A stretch of DNA of 64,000 nucleotides from Pseudomonadota bacterium (GTDB lineage Bacteria > Pseudomonadota > Alphaproteobacteria > Acetobacterales > Acetobacteraceae). The position numbers and the translations under genes are program-made. Positions 54,326-60,738 of this stretch are shown here, piece after piece. How positions within the stretch are numbered: the stretch's first letter is position 1; the number at the start of each line of letters is the position of its first letter. The stretch spans positions 1-64,000 of the forward strand of contig JAJZFB010000002.1 in the NCBI GenBank assembly GCA_021805545.1, given 5' to 3'. The notes under the pieces were generated by a model. It was not told where the DNA came from. It did not search any database and saw only the letters and a program-made list of their open reading frames with translations.

Positions 54326-54621
54326 CGCGTGAAGAGCGCCCAGAGGCCGTCCACGGCGAGGAAGACGGCGACGCCCTCATCGACGCGGAACGCCTGGATT
54401 TCTTCCTCGCCGGGGTCGGTGCAGGCTGCGAGGAGGTCCTCAAGGTTGTCGATCCTCCTGCCCAGGTCAGCGAAGTATGGAATGAGGTGCAGCGGATCGT
54501 CGCCGCGCGCCAGCGCGTCGGCAAGGCGCACATGAGGCACGTGGCGGGGCAAATCGTTGCCCTCGGCGTGGCGGCGCACCAGTTCGCCCAAGGTTTGGAG
54601 TTGGCGGGGAAGTCCTGTCAT
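54322..54621 (-). CDS. Cassette copy 1, small acidic protein
   Basis: 99 aa from ATG 54621; the longer in-frame extension to 54702 is Arg/Pro-rich and unlikely. Resembles the 118-aa copy: LQTLGELVRR, ARGDDPLHLIPYFADLG, DNLEDLLAACTD and an acidic C-terminus (DPGEEEIQAFRVDEGVAVF). It is followed by the copy-1 large gene with a 4-bp overlap. Confidence 0.65.
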   Translation of the reverse strand: MTGLPRQLQTLGELVRRHAEGNDLPRHVPHVRLADALARGDDPLHLIPYFADLGRRIDNLEDLLAACTDPGEEEIQAFRVDEGVAVFLAVDGLWALFTR

Positions 54622-54831
54622 GTCGGTGGTCTCCGAGGCGCGGCACGGCCAAGCCCTCAGAGGCTGGCCGCTCCTCGCCGTGTGGGGTTGCTCGGCCCGC
54701 ACGGTGCGGGCGAGACCATCACATCCACCTCAGCTCGGACGCCGTCGCGCCGCTTGGTCGGTCACAGGCGATGGGGGTCATGGGGGGCATGGGAGGCGCC
54801 CGCCCGTGCCCACGAGATTCCGCCAGGGTCC

Positions 54832-56157
54832 CTACCCGGCTTCGCCGCTGTCGCCCCCGCCCAGCGGCTCCGTCCCCACGCCCGCCAGGGCCTGCCGCGC
54901 CGCCTCCAGCTCCGGCGCCACGGTGAAGAGGCGCGGCATCCCCTCCGCCACAGCCAGCGCGCCGGCGGTCTGCATCTCCTTGAGCGCCAGCAGCACGGGG
55001 TTGCTCGCGGCCTGCCCGCGCATGTCGAATTTGCCCTCGGCCAGCAGCCTCTCCAGGGCCAGGTTGGCCAGAGGCTCCACCTCCGCGCTGCGCGGGCGGC
55101 CGGCGGCGCCCGCCTTCTTCGGCGCCGGGGCGGCCAGGCGCAGCAGCGGCGCGAACGCCAGCAGGAAATCCGCGCCGGTGCGCGGCACGGCCACAAGGGC
55201 CTCGTTGAGTACGTCCACCGCCTCGTCCAGCAGGGCCTCGGCGCCGTGCGCCAGATGGGCCAGCTCGTCCGCGACGTCCGCGCCCAACAGGCTCGGCGCG
55301 GCGGTGGGGAGGCGCAGGCGCTTGCGCAGGGCGGAGACCACGGTGGGGCTGCGCAGCGAGACCTCCACCCTGACCAGGTCCGGCCGTTTGGCGTACACTT
55401 TCCTCTCCGGCGCGTTCTTGCTGCCCTCGTGCCAGTAGGCTGTGAGCGCGTTCCCGCGCTGCTTGGCGAAGAATCGGCCACCCTCCTGCCGCGAGCCCAG
55501 GATCGGGCGGTCGCGCAGGCGGCGAACGAAGTGCTCAGCGCCGTCCTCGTACAAGTAGTCGCGGCAGAACTCCGCCTGCTGCACCCGGACCGCGCCCAGG
55601 AGCTGGTCTGAGGCGACGCGGGAAGCCACCGCCAGCGCCGCCACGAAGGCGTCCACCGCCTCGGCCACCGCGCGGAGCTGGAGGGGCAGCAGGTCCACGT
55701 AGGCGCCGGGGGAGTAGGGGGCGGAGAGATTGTCCTCGCCCCTTGGCCCTACGGCCAGGGGGGAGGGGAGCAAGGAGCGCAGCGCGCGCATGGGGTCCGG
55801 CAGGAGCGTGCTGCCCCGGCGGATTTGGAGCCTGCCGGCGCCGCTGGGGACCAGGGCGAGCTGGCCAGCCAGGGAGACGGAGGCACCGCCAGCAAGGCGG
55901 ACAGGCGCAGGGCCTACCTTGAGCGGCCGTTTCAGGACTGCACCCGGTTCGGGCGCGCGGAGCAGGAAGCCGGCGCGGGCCAGCGCCCGGCAGAACCTGG
56001 CCGCCTCGCGCGGCGTGGCTTTCACCGGAAGCAGGATGTCCAGGCTGAGCTGGACGCGGTCGAGGAGCACGTCCGCCGCCTGCCCGGCGGCAGACGAAGC
56101 CAGCACACCCGCCACGGGAGCAGCCCCGGCGTCTTCGACTTGGTCCGGCACGCGCAT
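54832..56157 (-). CDS. Candidate replication initiator (gene II/X-like)
   Basis: 441 aa. Residues 243-259 carry KVYAKRPDLVRVEVSLR, the K-x-Y-x-K ... R-x-E-x-x-L-R pattern seen in rolling-circle initiators related to phage gene II protein. The N-terminal half (DRVQLSLDILLPVKATPREAARF) and RRLRDRPILGSRQEGGRFFAK fit the same type. Residues 330-441 are unassigned. It would nick or initiate at an element origin. It precedes the duplicated cassette, AlpA and integrase in the same direction, an arrangement like rep-xis-int modules of other integrative elements. Moderate confidence. Confidence 0.5.
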   Translation of the reverse strand: MRVPDQVEDAGAAPVAGVLASSAAGQAADVLLDRVQLSLDILLPVKATPREAARFCRALARAGFLLRAPEPGAVLKRPLKVGPAPVRLAGGASVSLAGQLALVPSGAGRLQIRRGSTLLPDPMRALRSLLPSPLAVGPRGEDNLSAPYSPGAYVDLLPLQLRAVAEAVDAFVAALAVASRVASDQLLGAVRVQQAEFCRDYLYEDGAEHFVRRLRDRPILGSRQEGGRFFAKQRGNALTAYWHEGSKNAPERKVYAKRPDLVRVEVSLRSPTVVSALRKRLRLPTAAPSLLGADVADELAHLAHGAEALLDEAVDVLNEALVAVPRTGADFLLAFAPLLRLAAPAPKKAGAAGRPRSAEVEPLANLALERLLAEGKFDMRGQAASNPVLLALKEMQTAGALAVAEGMPRLFTVAPELEAARQALAGVGTEPLGGGDSGEAG

Positions 56158-56440
56158 CTCCCAGCAGAATCCGCCGCGAGGGTGGCGAGGGAGGGCCGAG
56201 AAAGCAAGGGGCGGAGAGATTTTCGAGCAGAAGGAGGACTTGCAAGTGAGCGTCCGGCTGGGCTGGTTCGGCGCCCATGATCGTCACGTCCGAAGCTCAA
56301 TGAGCCGCGGCGGGCGCGGGCAGAGGCACCTCTGTGCCCCCTATGACTTCGATGCCCCTTCGACATGAGTGAGCGGCGCGACGGTGCTGGTTCCGCCCTG
56401 GCCATTCCAATGCCGGCCTGTCGATCACCCGCCCCCCAGC

Positions 56441-56474
56441 ACGAAAAAAGCCCTGCCGTGAACGGCAGGGCTTT
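56441..56474 (-). terminator. Rho-independent terminator after the primase-like gene
   Basis: On the minus strand a GCCCTGCCGT / ACGGCAGGGC stem with a short loop is followed by CTTTTTT. It lies 167 bp past the primase-like stop at 56641 and before the initiator start at 56157, so it isolates the two transcription units. The rest of 56158-56640 holds no gene. Confidence 0.85.
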
Positions 56475-56640
56475 GGTCCGAGACCAGCGCGCGCCCCAAG
56501 GGCGCGCCGGTCATCACGAATCTGGATTCTGGGTGCAGCTCTCTATTTCCTGCGGCGCCGTATGGCGCCGGTATCGGTCCTGTGGACCGCCAGCCCGCCG
56601 TGGCGACGGCGGGGAAGCACGCCTATGAGCGGCGCGTCAA

Positions 56641-58356
56641 TTACGGCCGGGTCGGGCCGCTGAGGCCGTCGAGACTATCAACGGTCTCGATCTGACCAGC
56701 ATTGTCACCACCGCCGGGGCGGTGGTCCTCATCGTGGAGCGCGGCATCGGTGCGCTCCAGCCGATACCTGTGCGGGGACCACTTGCCCGCCATCTCGATC
56801 CACCGCAGGCGGAAACCGTTGCAGGCCGCACCGTTGAGCTGCATGAGCTTCCGGGCCACGGCCTGGCGGCTTTCGCCGTCCTGCGCGAGCAGGTGCCATA
56901 CATTGCTGTGCAGGTCCTTGCCCGTCACCTGCCGGTTGCCGTGGTGGTGCCACCACGTCTCGAAGAGCTCGGCGAGCCATGTGCGCTCCGAGTCACCGGC
57001 CTGCCGCTTGGCGATCTCCTCGACCGCGTCCTTGCACTCCAGCGCCAGCAACGGGTCGCGGCACATCCGGCTCCACTGCTCGAAGCTGCCCATGGAGCGG
57101 CCGCGCGGCAGGTCGTCGCCCTGCTGCAATCCCCACGTCACGATCGTCAGGACATCAGAGAGAATTTTTCCCCGGTCCCGCCGCGTCTCCGCAAGGAAGT
57201 CGCCCGTGAAGCTGCGCGCCTCGGGGCTCTCCACGCCGGGGTTCAACTGCACCTCCAAGAAGCGGCGGCGCAGATCTTCCGTGACGCTGAGCCCGTTTCC
57301 CGTGACGCAGATGAAGGTCGCGGAGTTGAGCGGCACCAGCGTGCTGGTGCGGAGAACGCGGACCTGTGCCGGGTTCTCCGTGATCGCCGAGGCGAGCAGG
57401 TTGGACCGCAGCTCGGTGGCGTTCACGTTGTCGAGCAAGATGATCGGCGTGGCCGTCATCAGAACGGCGGCCAGGCGCTTGTCGAGCTCGTCTACGTTAT
57501 GGCCGGTCGTCATCGCGGTCGGCGAGAGGCCATAGGCCACCTCCGCGATGAAGCGCACCAACATGCCCTTCCCCGAGCCGGCACCGGACAGGTACGGCGC
57601 GGTGACGAGCAGGCCCGGCACCAGCCCCAGGCTGGCCCGGCACGCGGCGGTCAGCAACGCAGTGAGGTAGATGCTCTCATCCGCGCCCGGCGGCTGGTCG
57701 ATGTCAACCACCGGCTCCTCGGAATCGTCCACCTTCACGCGAACAGCGTCCGCGAAAGGGAACGTCCTGAGGCGCTTCCGCAACCGCTTGAGGGCGGCCA
57801 CAGCAGCGCGGCGCTCGGCGCGATTCTGGATCATCACAGCCACAGTGTTGTGGCAGTAGATGCCCGAATCGGGGTCGTAACCATCCGTGTGCCGGATGGT
57901 GCCGTCCGGTGCGAGGAGCGGCCCGTAGGCGATCCCATTGAGCGGCGGCAAGTTTGCCGCCCCGAAGGTGGACAGAGCCAGATTCGACACCCGTGCCGGG
58001 AGAGCAATGTCCTCCCGGCGGGTGCCAGACCGCGTCTTCCTCTCGGCGTACGGCTGCGCGATCTCGTGGAGGAGGGTCGTCACATCGTCCGCCGTCAGGA
58101 TATGCGCCACGATCAAGCCCGGCTGTTCGCCGGGGCAGAAGGTGACGGCCCTGCCGCCGCGCCGAAAGACGCCCAAGGGCTCGATCAGTTCGCAGACACG
58201 CTTCGCCGTACCAGGCGGGTCCTCCGTCACCACATGGAACGGCGGCTTGACGCCGCCGTTCTCCTCATCGGAGGCCGGAGCGTCAGGCTGGGCGTTCGTC
58301 TCGTCTGGTGCGGGCGGCCGCTCGGGCGGCAGATCGTCCTCATCAAGTGTACTCAT
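56641..58356 (-). CDS. P-loop primase/helicase-like protein
   Basis: 571 aa. Residues ~255-265 have Walker A GAGSGKGM (Lys263), Walker B TPIILLDNVN (Asp299), a sensor-type FICVTGNGL and the Arg-finger-like EDLRRRFLEVQL. The N-terminal 250 aa is unassigned but could hold a primase-type domain. The C-terminal part is similar to the helicase half of phage/plasmid primases (P4 alpha and DUF927-type). It probably helps replicate the element. Its 5' end faces attR; a G-rich leader of ~0.9 kb precedes it. Confidence 0.8.
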   Translation of the reverse strand: MSTLDEDDLPPERPPAPDETNAQPDAPASDEENGGVKPPFHVVTEDPPGTAKRVCELIEPLGVFRRGGRAVTFCPGEQPGLIVAHILTADDVTTLLHEIAQPYAERKTRSGTRREDIALPARVSNLALSTFGAANLPPLNGIAYGPLLAPDGTIRHTDGYDPDSGIYCHNTVAVMIQNRAERRAAVAALKRLRKRLRTFPFADAVRVKVDDSEEPVVDIDQPPGADESIYLTALLTAACRASLGLVPGLLVTAPYLSGAGSGKGMLVRFIAEVAYGLSPTAMTTGHNVDELDKRLAAVLMTATPIILLDNVNATELRSNLLASAITENPAQVRVLRTSTLVPLNSATFICVTGNGLSVTEDLRRRFLEVQLNPGVESPEARSFTGDFLAETRRDRGKILSDVLTIVTWGLQQGDDLPRGRSMGSFEQWSRMCRDPLLALECKDAVEEIAKRQAGDSERTWLAELFETWWHHHGNRQVTGKDLHSNVWHLLAQDGESRQAVARKLMQLNGAACNGFRLRWIEMAGKWSPHRYRLERTDAALHDEDHRPGGGDNAGQIETVDSLDGLSGPTRP

Positions 58357-59278
58357 TCTCTTGCAGTTCCCGAAGTAGCTGTGCCCGCCACGGCCAAATG
58401 CTCACTGTCGAAACGTTCCTTGGCGCCCCATGTAGGGAACGTCGTGGCGTCGTTCGGTGGTGAACCCAGGTTGTGGCGGCGCAAGGATGGCGAGCCACCC
58501 TTCTAAAATCTCGCTTGGAAGAGCGAGACCTCTGCTGTTCGCCAGCATCAGCCCGGACCGCGCAGCGCGGTTCGGGCAGTCTGGAACTGCACCCAAAAAA
58601 TCCAGATTCAATTGTCAAAGAACAAGGCTTAGTCTGTAATTTATCCAACTATGGACGATTTGACTATCTCGTCCGTCCATTCAAAGATGCCGCTTGAAAG
58701 CAAACCTCTTAATCATGGGCTGGGCTGCCTACCTATCAATAGTGTGCGACAGACGCAAGGCCGCACGTGGAATGTGCAGAAGTTTTTTTGGTCAGTGCGG
58801 AAGGCGCCGCACTGACGCGGGCAGACTCTCTTGTGAACGCGCGGAGTATCGGGATCATCGGGGGCCATCGGAATCGAAGAACCGTGTCCCCCGATGGGTC
58901 CCATGCTTCTTGGAATGGGTACGGAACGCTGGCCGGAGACGACATGGTCACGTCGCCCTTCGGAGGACGAGCGGCCCGGCACCGCAGGCCATGTCCATGG
59001 CGGCGGTGAGGCGCCGCGAATGGGTGGCACCCACGAAGGCAGCGGGGTGCGGCCGCGAGCAGGGGCCGACGCAGCGCCACATGCGCGGCGAGCAGGTGCC
59101 ATGATCCCTCCCACCTGCGTCCCCCCACAATCCCCCCAAGGGATCAGCGGCGATGGGGGACGGTCAGGTGCCATCATGGGGTACAACCCGAGCGAGTCGC
59201 GTTCCGCCGCTTGGCCACGGAGAGCGAACAAGGGCCATCGGGGGCGGTCAGCGGCCATTGGTTGCTTGATCGAAACGT
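58357..59278. other. Leader region without a convincing gene
   Basis: 922 bp between the primase-like start and attR. Reverse ORFs such as 58402-58611 have no ribosome-binding site and no family. It contains GTCAGTGCGG (58791-58800) pairing with CCGCACTGAC (58807-58816); a T-run sits on the wrong side for termination. Two imperfect direct repeats at 59152-59175 and 59236-59260 share GGGGG(A)CGGTCAG..GCCAT, and the 15-bp repeat CCACAATCCCCCCAA is at 59125-59139. It could hold the origin and integrase/AlpA sites. Confidence 0.4.
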
Positions 59279-59324
59279 ACTACGAATCTGAGGGTCAGGA
59301 GTTCGAATCTCTTCGGGCGCGCCA
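59279..59324 (+). repeat. attR: 46-bp direct repeat
   Basis: Exact copy of the tRNA-Arg 3' half, starting ACTACGAATCTGAGGGTCAG and ending GGGCGCGCCA. It lacks the 5' half of the tRNA, so it is not a functional gene. It marks the right border of the element. Confidence 0.95.
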
Positions 59325-59669
59325 AATAATTCAACGACTTATGCGTAACTCCCTGGTGCGGCAAAATGGGCCGGATACCAGGGGGATACCACTTCTCCAG
59401 AAACATCCCCGCCTCTGCCCTGCGTCAATGCGAACGCCGTTCGCTGCCGATTTTATTTTAAAGCTCTCTCCCAGGGGTTGCCGGAAGGCCTAGTCCCGTT
59501 TACATGGTGAGCAAGACAAAACCGTACTCGTTTTGCGATGCCCGCCCTTGACAAAATATCATTTGTGTGCGCGCGCGATTTTCTGGTACCGGTAATGAAG
59601 TGGGAACAGTTTTACCCTATTTTTGCCGCAATGCGGCATCAGTAGGAGATTAGAGTGAGGGTGATCGCA
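59325..59669. other. Gap after attR, AT-rich
   Basis: 345 bp with no supportable gene. The first part contains GGGCCGGATACCAGGGGGAT and ATACCACTTC, phrases that look like the remains of an older integration junction. Composition becomes AT-rich before the next gene. Confidence 0.35.
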
Positions 59670-59888
59670 ATGTCAGAACAGGACTTGTCGTCCTTCCTTT
59701 TCGAGAGGTCGGACATTGAAGTTTTGGATATTAAATTCCTCCGTGGCCGCGACCCCGGCTTGACGGCTGAGGAACTGTGCGCTGTCGCCAAAGGTGTGCT
59801 GGAGAATTTTTTTACTTTGCCCACAGCGAGTCAGCTGCCAGAAGGTCGTACAGCGCAGCGTAATGTTGCGGAGCTTCTGGGAAGTTAG
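59670..59888 (+). CDS. Small protein of unknown function
   Basis: 72 aa from ATG 59670; a GTG at 59655 would add five. Sequence MSEQDLSSFLFERSDIEVLD followed by IKFLRGRDPGLTAEELCAVA and a short helical tail. No family recognised. The gene ends 28 bp before a strong terminator, and the ImmA-like gene begins just beyond it. It may form a functional pair with it. Confidence 0.6.
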   Translation: MSEQDLSSFLFERSDIEVLDIKFLRGRDPGLTAEELCAVAKGVLENFFTLPTASQLPEGRTAQRNVAELLGS

Positions 59889-59915
59889 TAATTACCGATT
59901 CGGTAGTGGTTTTTA

Positions 59916-59940
59916 TAAGCCCCTTTGGGGGCTTTTTTTT
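59916..59940 (+). terminator. Rho-independent terminator after the 72-aa gene
   Basis: AGCCCC and GGGGCT around a 4-nt loop, followed directly by eight T. It should stop transcripts of the small gene. The next ORF starts 12 nt beyond the T-run, so that gene needs read-through, its own promoter, or an attenuation-type control. Confidence 0.85.
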
Positions 59941-59951
59941 TGGAACGTTGG

Positions 59952-60542
59952 ATGTCAGTCGGTCGCCTTATCACGTTCTTCTCGTCCTTCACGAAGCTTC
60001 CCGTTTATGCGGAGGATGTGAGGGATCAGATAGTTGACCTCGGGATTCAAGATCACATTGAATTTCATCCTATAGACGTCGATCCAAATAAATTGCTCGG
60101 ATTGTACGTTCGTTTTCGTCGGCGCAACGGGGTATATGCGGAACATCAGAACTGTTCCGTTATATTTTACAATGCCAATGTTGATTCTGATGAACAAAAC
60201 TTTATTTGTATTAAAGAGCTAATGCACGTTTTTGACGAGCATCTCCATGCAGCCGTCACAACGGCGGCCGGGCTGGACGCACATCTCAGCTACTTGTTCA
60301 AAAATGTAAGCGAAGCCCCCATAGAGGCCAAGCTGAGTGGAATTGTAGACCGCGCGGCTGAGTGGGCGGCTATGGCGGTAATGTTTCCCGAAGATGTCAG
60401 GCAGGATTTTATGTCCGCTCTGGCAGAGGAGCGTTTAGATTACGCTGAATTTGCGGCCGCTCTAGGTATTCCTCAAGTATACGTTTCAGAACTCGTCTCG
60501 GATCGCTGGGAATCGTTTCGTAAGATGCTGTTGGCGCTGTAG
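59952..60542 (+). CDS. Degenerate ImmA/IrrE-like protein (KELMH)
   Basis: 196 aa from ATG 59952 (a start at 59925 is inside the terminator). The middle reads YVRFRRRNGVYAEH ... QNFICIKELMHVFDE, matching the ImmA/IrrE metallopeptidase position where HExxH would stand, but the first His is Lys88: K-E-L-M-H (Lys88, Glu89, His92). The C-terminal part (MAVMFPEDVRQDFMSA, DYAEFAAALGIPQVYVSELV) is like an ImmA helical region. It may be a non-catalytic relative or a peptidase with altered metal binding. It forms a possible pair with the 72-aa gene. AT-rich and unlike the host. Confidence 0.6.
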   Translation: MSVGRLITFFSSFTKLPVYAEDVRDQIVDLGIQDHIEFHPIDVDPNKLLGLYVRFRRRNGVYAEHQNCSVIFYNANVDSDEQNFICIKELMHVFDEHLHAAVTTAAGLDAHLSYLFKNVSEAPIEAKLSGIVDRAAEWAAMAVMFPEDVRQDFMSALAEERLDYAEFAAALGIPQVYVSELVSDRWESFRKMLLAL

Positions 60543-60738
60543 CTTGGCGGCCAACAGCCGCCTCGCATGAAAGCGAAAAGCCACCTATACCCCAACCGGG
60601 CGCGGTGCGAACTGGCGATATTCTGCCTACCAGACCCCTGGGGTAACACCCGGCCGAGGTCATTGTGGGGTTCCGGCAGGCCCCACCACCGCGCCCACCC
60701 TGTTGCGGCACGGAGTGAAATCCCGTTAACCTCCCGGT
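60543..60738. other. Intergenic gap before the MmeI-like gene
   Basis: 196 bp. I see no gene or RNA. CGGTATGAG begins the next gene behind a CCTCCCGG spacer without a strong ribosome-binding site. Confidence 0.35.

Larger units (their letters stand above)
46423..59324 (+). mobile_element. 12.9-kb integrative element in tRNA-Arg(ACG)
   Basis: It is bounded by an exact 46-bp direct repeat: the tRNA 3' half (46423-46468) and a copy without the 5' half (59279-59324). Inside are a tyrosine recombinase (50850-52061), an AlpA-like regulator, a candidate replication initiator, a primase/helicase-like P-loop protein, a duplicated two-gene cassette and defence-type cargo. No capsid, portal, terminase, relaxase or conjugation genes are present. 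The layout resembles phage satellites or actinobacterial AICE-like rep-xis-int elements. Codon use and base composition differ from the flanks. Confidence 0.93.

Noticed and set aside
54487-55611. 374-aa forward ORF opposite the initiator candidate
   Set aside because: No family, no ribosome-binding site, and it is a frame mirror of the 441-aa gene and the small cassette gene.
56722-58506. 594-aa forward ORF opposite the primase-like gene
   Set aside because: It is antisense to a gene with clear Walker motifs and has the Arg/His/Ala-rich text typical of GC-rich shadow frames.
58791-58816. Terminator in the region before attR
   Set aside because: The 10-bp stem is good, but the T-run lies on the 5' side on the plus strand and becomes an A-run on the minus strand.
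58713-59258. 181-aa reverse ORF near attR
   Set aside because: Pro/Arg-rich with repeats from the G-rich DNA, no start signal and no similarity.
59279-59324. A second tRNA-Arg gene
   Set aside because: Only the 3' half (anticodon loop to CCA) is present; there is no 5' acceptor or D arm. It is the attR duplicate.
46423-59324. Complete prophage
   Set aside because: No terminase, portal, capsid, tail, holin or lysozyme genes; only integration, replication and cargo genes.
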